A program made the position numbers and the translations under genes. From contig CAVPTO010000003.1 of assembly GCA_963708675.1 (NCBI GenBank), positions 4,898,001 through 4,962,000 on the forward strand: a stretch of 64,000 nt of DNA, in the 5' to 3' direction. The notes below the pieces were generated by a model, which saw nothing but the letters and a program-made list of their open reading frames with translations, did no database searches and was not told the origin of the DNA. This document shows positions 53,350-62,242 of the stretch, in pieces (positions within the stretch are counted from its first letter, which is position 1; every line of letters begins with the position of its first letter). The DNA comes from DATAXP01 sp963708675. Lineage in GTDB: Bacteria > Planctomycetota > Planctomycetia > Pirellulales > PNKZ01.

Positions 53350-53538
53350 TAACATTGCATCCGCGGATTCGTCGTGGGACCGACGGATCAGCACATTCCC
53401 AAATTCGCATTTCGATCTGTCGTCGCGACTCCTGTGGGCAGTAGGACCCAGCGACACAAGCGGCATCGCTCGCCAACGTTTGGCGGGCACATCTCATTTG
53501 CGGCGAGCGTCGCATTCCTACTGCATGGAGTCACAGTG

Positions 53539-54378
53539 ATGAAGTTTCGTACGGCTGCAAAACGCGGCCTCACCCTGATCGAGTTGGTAGTCGTCATGGC
53601 GATCTTAGGCGTGTTGGCGGCCGTTTTGCTGCCGAAATTCGACGGACTTCAAAAGGCAGCTGACCACGTCGCCGCCGCAACTTCGACCACCGACGCCGCC
53701 AAGTTGATCCAGAGCTATTACGTCGCCAAAAATTACTATCCGAATTATTGGGATTCCTTGCTCAACGGATCAGCCTTGTGGAACGCGGGCAGTGTTGGTG
53801 CCGCGACACTGGGGTTGGATGCGGAATTGACCGGTAGTGGAACTACCACCGACAAAATCGTCTTGGGACCTGCGCTCCAGGCCAATCAAGTGACCGCATT
53901 CTCGAACGTGGGCATTACTCAGGTTCTGACTGTGAATACAAGCTCGACATCGGGAGTGTCGCGGCCCGGCGACATGTTCCTCACCCCTACGGCTATCGCC
54001 ACGGGGTTGACGTTGGCCACCATCAACACTCAAAGCACCGGTGGAATCAAGATTATCAACCACATATATCGCTCGAATCTGCAAACGGGCTCGACCTTAT
54101 CCGGAACGATTAATCCGACTGGAACTGCGGGTGACACACAGCTGATCGTATTCGGCCTTGGCCCCCAGAACTCCTTGGTTGGCAACTCAATGATCGAGCC
54201 GCCGACGTACGGTGAGGTCAATGCGCAATACATCTACAACCGGTTGCTAGTGGTTTTCGAGCTCACCGGATTCAGTTCATCCACCGCCTCATCGAGCGTC
54301 ACGTTTAAGGCGGTCTTGGGCGCGGATGGCGACTTGCTTGACGACATGGCAGCGAGTATGCAGAAGGTGAAAATGTAA
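53539..54378 (+). CDS. Type IV prepilin-like protein 3
   Basis: 279 residues from the ATG at 53539 (GGAG eight bases upstream); the open frame reaches 53374 but the added 55 residues are not pilin-like. Prepilin signal TAAKRG|LTLIELVVVMAILGVLA, E15 at +5. LIQSYYVAKNYYPNYWDSLL and the C-terminal YNRLLVVFELTG ... VLGADGDLLDDMAASMQ match prepilin 2. A strong terminator follows. The three genes have separate promoters rather than one operon. Confidence 0.88.
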   Translation: MKFRTAAKRGLTLIELVVVMAILGVLAAVLLPKFDGLQKAADHVAAATSTTDAAKLIQSYYVAKNYYPNYWDSLLNGSALWNAGSVGAATLGLDAELTGSGTTTDKIVLGPALQANQVTAFSNVGITQVLTVNTSSTSGVSRPGDMFLTPTAIATGLTLATINTQSTGGIKIINHIYRSNLQTGSTLSGTINPTGTAGDTQLIVFGLGPQNSLVGNSMIEPPTYGEVNAQYIYNRLLVVFELTGFSSSTASSSVTFKAVLGADGDLLDDMAASMQKVKM

Positions 54379-54411
54379 CGAGTCGTTCGATCACGATGAG
54401 AACTATTTCGA

Positions 54412-54442
54412 GCCCTCGGCGAACCATCGCCGAGGGCTTTTT
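54412..54442 (+). terminator. Rho-independent terminator after prepilin 3
   Basis: GCCCTCGGCGA / TCGCCGAGGGC stem, 4-nt loop, then TTTTT. It may also serve the convergent der gene, which ends at 54450. Confidence 0.85.
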
Positions 54443-54449
54443 CGTTGCG

Positions 54450-55793
54450 TCACTCATCGGCTTCTTCGGCCTCGCCGCTTTTGCGGTTGCGGTAGTAGAG
54501 CTTGATCGGCACCTCGGAGTACGGCAGACGTTCGCGCAAGGCGCCGAGCATGTAGCGCTGATAGTTCGGGCTGATCGCGGCGGGGTCGTTGCACACGAGA
54601 ACGATCGTCGGCGGGGCCACGCCGACTTGCGTGCCGAAGTAGATCTTCGCCCGATGGTTCTTGTACATCGGCGGCGGATTGCGTTCGACCACTTCGCGCA
54701 GCACGCGGTTCAAGTCGGCCGTGCTCACGCGCTCGCGGGCTTGCTTGTAGAGCATCTGAGCGTGGTTGACCAGAGTCTTCACGTTCTTGCCGTCGATGCC
54801 CGTGATGAACGCGATCGGCACGTGCGTCATCGAGCGAAACGTGTCGTGCAAGTAGGTGGCCCACTCTTCCGTCGCAACCTTGCCGGCATACAAGTCCCAC
54901 TTGTTCACGACGAAAATGCACGGCTTGCTTTGCTCGTTGATGTAGTCGCAAAGCTGTTTATCGACGCGGCCAATCGGCTCCGAAGCATCAAAGAACAACA
55001 GCACGATGTCTGCTCGACGAATGCTGCGCTGCGCGCGGTGAAAGCTGTAGAAATCGACGTCAGTGGTGATGCTCTTTGTGCGCTTGAGGCCCGGCGTGTC
55101 GATGGCCACCAACACCTGGCCGTCGAGGTCGAAGCGAACGTCGACGCTGTCGCGCGTGGTGCCGGGCACTTCGCTGACGATCATCCGTTCTTCGTGCGCG
55201 AGCGTGTTGACGAACGTGCTCTTGCCGACGTTGCGGCGACCGACGATGGCCGCCTTGAGAATCGGTTCTTCGGGGTTCTCGACCTCATCGGACGGCGGAG
55301 GCAGACGTTGTAAGATCGCTTCGAGCAGGACGTCTTTGCCACGGTTCTCGCGCGTGCTCACTAAAATCGGATGTCCGAAGCCGAGCGAGAAAAACTCCGC
55401 GGTTTGCGCGTCGAGCGATGGGGCATCGGTCTTGTTCGCCACGCAAATGACGGGCACTTCGAGCGGCCGCAATCGCTCGGCAACCTCACGATCCAAAGGC
55501 GCGAGGCCCAAACGCGTATCAACGACAAACACGATGCAGTCGGCGCTTTCGATGGCGAATTGAATCTGCCGCTCGACGTGGGCCGTAAGATCGTCGTCGT
55601 CTTCGATGCCCATGCCCCCGGTGTCGACAATCTCGACGTAGCGATCCTCAATCTCGATGAGATGGCTTTGCCGGTCGCGCGTCACACCCGGGCGATCGTC
55701 GACAATCGCGAGCCGCTTGCCAGCCAGCCAGTTGAACAGGCTGCTTTTGCCGACATTCGGACGGCCAACGATGACGACTTGCGGTACAGGCAT
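54450..55793 (-). CDS. der: Ribosome-assembly GTPase Der (EngA)
   Basis: 447 residues. Two GTPase domains: G1 GRPNVGKSSLFN (~10-21) and GRRNVGKSTFVN (~187-198), with PGVTRD and PGTTRD as G2, DTGG and DTPG as G3, NKTD and NKWD as G4. A KH-like C-terminal domain follows (RAKIYFGTQVGVAPPTIVLV ... LPYSEVPIKLYYRNRK). Essential for 50S subunit maturation in the cytoplasm. Complete and unbroken. Confidence 0.96.
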   Translation of the reverse strand: MPVPQVVIVGRPNVGKSSLFNWLAGKRLAIVDDRPGVTRDRQSHLIEIEDRYVEIVDTGGMGIEDDDDLTAHVERQIQFAIESADCIVFVVDTRLGLAPLDREVAERLRPLEVPVICVANKTDAPSLDAQTAEFFSLGFGHPILVSTRENRGKDVLLEAILQRLPPPSDEVENPEEPILKAAIVGRRNVGKSTFVNTLAHEERMIVSEVPGTTRDSVDVRFDLDGQVLVAIDTPGLKRTKSITTDVDFYSFHRAQRSIRRADIVLLFFDASEPIGRVDKQLCDYINEQSKPCIFVVNKWDLYAGKVATEEWATYLHDTFRSMTHVPIAFITGIDGKNVKTLVNHAQMLYKQARERVSTADLNRVLREVVERNPPPMYKNHRAKIYFGTQVGVAPPTIVLVCNDPAAISPNYQRYMLGALRERLPYSEVPIKLYYRNRKSGEAEEADE

Positions 55794-55924
55794 TTTTATT
55801 GGTCAGTGGTTCGTTGTGAGTGGTCAGTTGTCACTGGTGGACGAATGATGATAATTCACCGCGGCATGGTCTGACGAGGACACGGACGTTTAGCCGGCAC
55901 ATTTATGTGCCGCGGGTGTGACGC

Positions 55925-56677
55925 GTGGCGAAAGCGAAGACGAAGAATGTGGCGAGATTGTTGGTGCAAGAACTCGAAGCGCTCGAACGGGCGGGCGTGA
56001 CGCATTTGCCGAAAAGACGCGCGAAACCGCAAGCGATGGTGGAAACCGTGGCACCCGTTAAAGTTCCGGTAAAGCAAAAAGAGAAGGCGCCGGCGAAAGT
56101 CGACGCGATTGAGGATGCCAGCGAAGCGCTAGCGATCATCGCCCGCGAGGTCGCCGGCTGCACGCTGTGCAGCGAGCTTGCGGAGACACGTACGCAAACG
56201 GTCTTCGGTGTCGGCAATCCGAAGGCGAGGCTGTGCTTCATGGGCGAAGCGCCAGGCGCCGACGAAGACCGGCAAGGCGAACCGTTCGTCGGCCGAGCCG
56301 GGCAACTGCTGAACAAGATCATCGAAGCGTGTACGCTGAAGCGCGAAGACGTGTACATTCTCAACACGCTCAAGTGCCGACCGCCGGGCAATCGCAACCC
56401 CCTGCCCCACGAGTCGGCGAACTGTCGCGGCTATTTCGATCGCCAACTACAGATCATTCGTCCCGAGTTCATCTGCTGTCTCGGCTCGGTCGCGGCGCAG
56501 AACCTACTGGCTACCGAAGTGACGATTAGCCGCCTGCGCGGCAAGTTTCACGATTACCGCGGCATTCAAGTCGTCTGCACGTATCATCCCGCGTATCTGC
56601 TGCGTAACCCGGCAGCGAAGCGCGACGTGTGGGAGGATATGAAGATGTTGATGGCGAAGATGGGTGTGAAGTTGTGA
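55925..56677 (+). CDS. Family 4 uracil-DNA glycosylase
   Basis: 250 residues from a GTG. The catalytic core (from ~75) has the four Cys that hold an iron-sulfur cluster, two in CTLCSELAETRTQTVFGVG, one in LKCRPPGNRNPLP and one in ANCRGYF; motif GEAPGADEDRQGEPFVGRAG is the uracil pocket, and TYHPAYLLRNP the C-terminal motif. It removes uracil from DNA. The N-terminal ~70 residues are a basic linker; codons for KRRAKPQA in it coincide with half of the REP-like palindrome seen at 22557 and 39973. Confidence 0.92.
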   Translation: MAKAKTKNVARLLVQELEALERAGVTHLPKRRAKPQAMVETVAPVKVPVKQKEKAPAKVDAIEDASEALAIIAREVAGCTLCSELAETRTQTVFGVGNPKARLCFMGEAPGADEDRQGEPFVGRAGQLLNKIIEACTLKREDVYILNTLKCRPPGNRNPLPHESANCRGYFDRQLQIIRPEFICCLGSVAAQNLLATEVTISRLRGKFHDYRGIQVVCTYHPAYLLRNPAAKRDVWEDMKMLMAKMGVKL

Positions 56678-56706
56678 TGGGCGTGAAGTTGCAGTAGCGC
56701 GAAAAA

Positions 56707-56727
56707 AACCCAGGGCCGGCAGGCCCT
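56707..56727. terminator. Bidirectional terminator-like hairpin
   Basis: CCCAGGGCC-ggca-GGCCCTGGG, preceded by AAAAAAA and so T-rich on the minus strand. Sits between the glycosylase gene and a convergent small gene. Stem resembles the kamA terminator. Confidence 0.75.
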
Positions 56728-56772
56728 GGGCTTGGGGGAGTTCGCGCTGGAGGGAGCGCTATTCGACATTAT

Positions 56773-57048
56773 TCATTCGTCGATGCCGCGATACTCGTCG
56801 CGTTCGCGGCGAGTGGCTTCGAGATCGAACACGAGGTATTTCATGTCGAGCCGCAATTGGCTCAGGGCCTCTTGCACGAGGTTCATAATCTTCCGACGCC
56901 GCTTCGTGCCGTCGATGACGCGCTGGACGGCGGGCTCGATGTGACGTCGCCACTCGAGCGGCAAAGCCTCGACCGACTTTCGCAGCTCGACGAGGTCGTG
57001 CGGGAGATCTTCGATTGCAACGGTTGCGTTTCGCGGGGCGGTGCTCAT
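56773..57048 (-). CDS. Small helical conserved protein
   Basis: 91 residues from the ATG at 57048 (AGGA upstream); the longer open frame to 57291 is Arg-rich and unlikely. The chain is mostly helical: LPHDLVELRKSVEALPLEWR, RVIDGTKRRRKIMNLVQEAL, LRLDMKYLVFDLEATRRERD. No known fold; a DNA-associated or regulatory role is possible from the basic central helix. Planctomycete genomes often carry such a gene. Confidence 0.65.
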   Translation of the reverse strand: MSTAPRNATVAIEDLPHDLVELRKSVEALPLEWRRHIEPAVQRVIDGTKRRRKIMNLVQEALSQLRLDMKYLVFDLEATRRERDEYRGIDE

Positions 57049-57323
57049 CAAGGTTCCTCGGTCTGTGGGCTGCGTGTGGCGACGGGGGCTGTGCAAGGTG
57101 GTTAAAGCAGTAGGCGTGCCGTGAGAAATCTTCGGGCGTCGCCAGCGATCGCAAATCGCTATCCTGAAAGCGTTTAGGCATCGACGTGAAAGGTGGAGGG
57201 TCGCGCGGTCGATGTTGCGTTTCAGCCACAAACTCGTCTGGAGACGGATCGCCAAGTTAAGTACAGTTCCGCACTTGCGCCGAAATCCCACCCTTCCGCC
57301 TCGTCGTGGCGAAAGCTCAACGC

Positions 57324-60243
57324 ATGCCGCCCGCTCTGCGGTCCGCCAAGGGCGGACCTGCCATCGTCGCTGTTCTCGTCGTCATGTTGACGATGACGCG
57401 CGTGCAGGCGCAGTGGCGTGACGGCTTCGAATCGCCCGAGTCCGCCTGGACCGACATCGGTGGCGACGCGCGCTATCGCATCGAGGTGCAACAGCGCGTG
57501 CAGGCCGGCGCTCACTCGGGCAGCGGGTGCGAGTATCTGCAGATCGCGACGTTGGCCGCCGGCCGCTCGGCACTCATGAGTTACGCCTTGGGGCGTGCGC
57601 CGATCATCCCCGAGCTGCGCCCCAGCGTGTGGGTTCGCTCCGACCGCAACGGCATCCAACTGCTTGCGCGAGTCGTCTTCCCGCGCGCGCTAGATCCCAC
57701 GAGCAATCAACCGCTCACGGCACTCATCGCCGGCGACATCTACGCGGCGGCCGGGCAGTGGCAAGAACTGCGGATCGACAACCTTCCGACGGTGTTGCAG
57801 CGGCAAACGTGGGTGATGCGCACGCAGTTGAAGCGCGACATCGACGTCCGCGAGGCGTTCATCGATCGCATTGTGTTAAACGTCTACACCGGCGCCGCAC
57901 GCACCAGCCTGTGGATCGACGATCTGACCGTTGAAGGCATCGTGCCATCGGGGCCGCCCGTCGAAGAACGCCTTCCCCTTGTCGGCACCGATGGTCGCAA
58001 CATATACGAGGCATCCCACCGCGCGATGGTCGAACTCAACGGCAGCGTGTTGTTGGCCGATGGGCGACCGTTGTTTCCTCGCGCGGTCGACTATCGCGGC
58101 GAGCCGCTGGCACTCATTCGCGGACTCGGATTCAATGCCGTGCGACTCACGTCGCCGCCCAACCGCGCTGCTCGAAGAGGCGCGGCGCGAAGGATTGTGG
58201 ATTGTCAGCCCGCCGCCGACCGCTGAAAGTCTCGACGGCAAATCGACACCGATCTTTGGCGAGATTGGCCCCGAATACGATCGCGTTCTGGCGTGGGACT
58301 TGGGCGAGGGACTCACGAGCGCGCATCTCGATGCCGCTCGGCGAGCTTCGGATGCCCTGCGACGCGCCGACGGCCAAACCTCGCGACCGATCCTCGCATC
58401 GGCCGAGGACGAAGTTTACGCCTACAGCCGTTCGGTCGACGTGTTGGTGCTCACACGCGAGCCGTTGGGGACCAGCTTCGAGCAAAACGACTACGGCACG
58501 TGGATGCGCGAACGCATGCGACTCGCGCGACCCGGCACGCCGTTTTGGGCGACGATTCAAACGCAGCTCGCCCCGGAACTCGTTCGGCAAATCGAGAGCC
58601 TTTCGGGCGGGGTGGTCGCGGCGGGCGCGGTCGATGCCGACCAGATTCGAGCGCTTGTCTACACGGCACTCGCTTCGGGCGCGGGGGGCGTGATGTTCCG
58701 CTCGCACAGCCGGCTCGATGCTGACGACGCAGCGACACGCGCTCGCGTCGCCGACCTCGAAATGCTGAACCTCGAACTGGCGATGCTCGAATCGTGGACC
58801 GCCGCGGGGCGATCGGTGAGCATCGTTCAAGGATCGAACTACACGCCGCCGAAGCCGCAAGCGCAATCGGTCAGCAAATCGCTGCGCGGCAGCGGCAAGA
58901 AGGGACTGATCAATCCAGGCTTCTCGGTCGTTCGCGACGTGAATGCTTTCCTGCTGCAGACCGATCGCGCTCAGTTGTTGCTGCCAATATGGAATGGCGG
59001 CGGCTCGCAGTTCGTCGCTAGCCAATGGGCCGGCGCCAATCTATCGTTCGTGATCCCTGGTATTTCCGAGGCTATCGACGCTTACCAGATCACCCCCGGC
59101 GGGCTGCGCATCCCGCACAAGCGACAACGCGTCACGGGCGGCCTCCGCCTCACGCTCGACGAGTTCTCGATGACCGACATGCTGGTCCTCACGCAGGACC
59201 CGCTGGTGATTAGCACCCTGGTCGAACGGATCGGCCAGATCGGACGTCGTTCGACGGATCTCGAGCGTCAGCGCACGCAGGAGAAGTTGCGTCTCGTCAC
59301 CGAAATGGAATCGCGTTTGGCGGCGATGGGACACCCGACCATCAAGAGTGCCGAGTGGTTGGTGGCCGCGCGGCAGAGTCTGTCGCGAAGCGACGAACGC
59401 CTCGGCGTCGGTGACCTGGCGGTCGCGTACCTCGAAGCGCGTCGAGCCCATCGCCCTTTGCAGCGCATCGAGCGCGCACAGTGGGAAGAAGCGATCAAGC
59501 CGCTGTCGAGTCCGCTGGCGAGTCCGCTGGCGGCGACGTACGCAACGCTGCCCGAACACTATCGTTTCGCGTCGGTCACGGGGAACAACCGGTGGGGGCC
59601 GAACGAGTTGCCGGGCGGCAGCTTCGAAAGCTTCGACGAGCTGGTTGCCTCGGGATGGCAACACTTGCAGAACAAGCAAGACGGCGTGAAGGCCGAGGTC
59701 GACCTGTCGACCGAGGATCACCACACCGGGCGTAATAGCATGCGGCTGTCGGCCAAGCCCGAAGACCCCGCGGCGGCGCTCGGCATCATCGAGACGTCGC
59801 CTGTGTGGGTCATCACCCCGGCGGTCAACGTGCAGGCCGGGCAATGGGTCCGCATTCAGGGTTGGGTCTATGTGCCGACAGCGATCATCGGCAGCGTCGA
59901 AGGGTTGATGATCATCGACTCGCAAAACGGCGTGCCGATGGCCGAGCGCATCGGCGTCGCCGAGCAGTGGCAGCAGTTCACCATGATTCGCGCGATGCCG
60001 CAGTCGGGGCCGGTCTCGCTCACGTTTGCATTGACGGGATTGGGCGAGGCGTTCATCGACGACATCGCGATCGAACGCTACGGGGGTCCGGATTATGTTC
60101 GCCCCGAGTTGGTCGATCCGCGACAGGCAGCGCGCCAGCGTGGCGGACTGCCGAGTAATGGAGTGCCGACTTCGCCACGCATGCAAGCGCCGGGAAGCAC
60201 GCAGACGCCCGGCCGCGCCGGCTCGACGTACCGGCAACGATAG
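57324..60243 (+). CDS. Large secreted protein of unknown function, frameshifted once
   Basis: About 973 residues after joining two frames at ~58158 (an extra A in CCCAACC would explain it). Signal peptide (GPAIVAVLVVMLTMTRVQAQ). An N-terminal beta-sandwich (WRDGFESPESAWTDIGGDAR) resembles carbohydrate-binding modules; a middle part (IFGEIGPEYDRVLAWDLGEG, ALASGAGGVMFRSHSRLDAD) has the feel of a TIM-barrel glycosidase-like region; a C-terminal beta domain (GGSFESFDELVASGWQHLQN, GQWVRIQGWVYVPTAIIGSV) follows, then a Pro/Gly-rich tail. Likely periplasmic or surface, with a role in glycan binding inferred only. Confidence 0.7.
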
Positions 60244-60335
60244 CACCTGCAAACTCGGATAGCGTCACTCTCCCTTCGTCAGTATTATTGCCCGGCTAAC
60301 CGTTCGGCCGTGGCTGGCGTCAAGGAGGACGCAAG

Positions 60336-61482
60336 GTGAATGCGATCAAGTCGCTGTGTGTGGCGATCGTTCTGTCGGCAGTCGGATACGGCGCGTACGT
60401 CACGCTGACCGGCAAGGCCGATGCTCCGCCGCCACCCGAAGCCGGCGCGTGGGCGGCGCTCCGAACGTCGAGCTTCCCGGCGTTCACTCGCCGCTCGCTT
60501 CGCCGATGTCGGCCGACGCTTCGATGTCAGCCGGTTCAAGTGCGCCGCCGTCAGAAACGCCGAAGTATCTTCCGCCGATGGCAGCGCCGACAGATGATCT
60601 GTCGTCCGCTCCTTCAAGCAGCGGTGGCCTGCCCGGTCAATCACTAAGTTCAATGTCAGCGCCGGGCGCCGATCCGTTCCCCTCAGCGCCGCTGACTCCA
60701 CCGCCGTCTGGGCCTCCGTCGGTCGCGCACCTCGGCGAAGGCATCGACACGAGCGCGCGGCAACTCCGCCCGATGCTCACGACGAATTCTCCGTCGCCTG
60801 GGGCGAAGCACAGACCATGTGCGACCAAGGCCGTTTGGGCGACGCCCTGTTGATGCTCAGCGAGTGGACGACGAACACACGTCTGTCGCCGGGCGATCGC
60901 GACCGACTCATGGATCGCCTCGATCAGTTGGCCGGTACGGTCGTGTACTCGCGCCAACACTTGTTGGAGCCGGCCTACACGGTTCAGCCGGGCGACACGC
61001 TCGAGAAAGTTGCCGAGCGCTACAACGTGCCTTGGCAACTGATGGCGAAGATCAACGGCATCGGCGACGCGCAATCGATTCGTCCTGGCGATCAGTTGAA
61101 AGTGATGACCGGTCCGTTCGACGCGCTCGTCTCGTTGCAGGACTTTGAGATGACGTTGTTCCTGTACGGGCGTTACGCCGGTCGGTTCCGCATCGGCGTC
61201 GGTCAGGATCAAAGCACGCCCGACGGCGACATGACCGTCCAGAACAAGGTCATCAACCCAACGTACTACGGCCCCGGCCAGGTCATTGGCCCGGACGACC
61301 CGGCGAATCCGCTGGGCGGTCGCTGGATCGACCTCGGCAACCGCATCGGCATCCACGGCACGAACGATCCCGGCAGCATCGGACGCGCCGAGAGCCGCGG
61401 CTGCATTCGCCTCAGTCCCGGCGACATCAACGATGTCTTCGACATCCTCTCCGTCGGCAGCCGCGTGACGATCTGGAAGTAA
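60336..61482 (+). CDS. LysM-containing L,D-transpeptidase (YkuD), frameshifted
   Basis: One gene in three frames, about 380 residues. N-terminal membrane anchor (SLCVAIVLSAVGYGAYVTL), then after ~60455 a Pro/Ser-rich linker, then after ~60765 the conserved part: EPAYTVQPGDTLEKVAERYN (LysM), and the YkuD domain ending HGTNDPGSIGRAESRGCIRL with the catalytic Cys in SRGCIRLS. It would cross-link peptidoglycan in the periplasm. Planctomycetes do have peptidoglycan in most groups. Two indels in a repeat-poor gene suggest sequence errors. Confidence 0.8.
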
Positions 61483-61491
61483 CGCGTTGAC

Positions 61492-61509
61492 CGCGTCGCT
61501 TGCGACGCG
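61492..61509. repeat. Short palindrome CGCGTCGC-tt-GCGACGCG
   Basis: 18-bp perfect inverted repeat just after the transpeptidase stop. Identical 18 bp occur at 62158-62175, and a shortened form at 20791-20804. Possible 3'-end structure shared by unrelated genes. Otherwise 61510-61794 holds no gene. Confidence 0.7.
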
Positions 61510-61794
61510 CTCCGCCACCCGTAAACGGGTACCCGGTCGCGCCTCAATGGCGACCGTTTCTTTCCATCTGTAGCGGTTGTGCCGTCTACCTCCGTTCCGG
61601 CCCTAGCGGTCGCCGCGAACGTTGTGCGCCCGTGTCGCAGTCTGTTTTGCTGGCGTGATAGCGTCGATAAGTCATGTCAGCGTGAGGACACGGATGTAGG
61701 CCTCATGCAGCGGAAGCCTGGAAGCGCGATCGTCAGCCGCATTTGGGGCAGAGGGCGACGCGAGGCTCCGCATTGGCGATGGCGGAGAACTGCC

Positions 61795-62133
61795 ATGCGA
61801 CGGATCGCGTTCGTTTTGCCTTTGCTCGTCATGACGGGCTGTGCCTCCGTGCAGGAGTGGTACGGCTCGATGCGCGCTCGAGCCTCGCAGCGCGTGGCCT
61901 CGATCGATTCGCCGATCCGTTCGCGACAGTCGTCGCGCAACTCGGGACCGACCGAGCAGATTGCTTCGCCGCAGCGCCGCTTGTTCCCCGCTCCGCCGAA
62001 GGTTGACGACGACAGTCCGTATTACGACACGATCGTGCTCGACCCCAAATCGCGGGCTCGCCGCAACGAATCGCTCGAGCAGATGCCCTCCGAAACCATC
62101 GAGCCACGCCTGTTCGAGCCGCCGTCGCTGTAA
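61795..62133 (+). CDS. Small lipoprotein
   Basis: 112 residues from the ATG at 61795 (GGAG seven bases upstream); an upstream in-frame extension to 61579 is not protein-like. Lipobox VMTGC after a short signal (RRIAFVLPLLVMTGC). The mature part is polar, Arg/Ser/Pro-rich, without known domain (YYDTIVLDPKSRARRNESLE). Probably anchored to the membrane. Lies between transpeptidase and Hsp70 genes on the same strand. Confidence 0.7.
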   Translation: MRRIAFVLPLLVMTGCASVQEWYGSMRARASQRVASIDSPIRSRQSSRNSGPTEQIASPQRRLFPAPPKVDDDSPYYDTIVLDPKSRARRNESLEQMPSETIEPRLFEPPSL

Positions 62134-62157
62134 ACTGTGTAATTGATCGGCGTTAGC

Positions 62158-62175
62158 CGCGTCGCTTGCGACGCG
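62158..62175. repeat. Short palindrome CGCGTCGC-tt-GCGACGCG, second copy
   Basis: Identical to 61492-61509; lies between the lipoprotein and Hsp70 genes. Confidence 0.7.
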
Positions 62176-62242
62176 TTTGGTAAACGTCGACCATTCGATC
62201 ACGTCCTTTTCCGATCGACGATGACCCGCTAGCCTACAGGGC

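Noticed and set aside
59041..60252. 403-codon open frame antisense to the large secreted protein
   Set aside because: No motifs; the plus strand has a coherent secreted protein with signal peptide.
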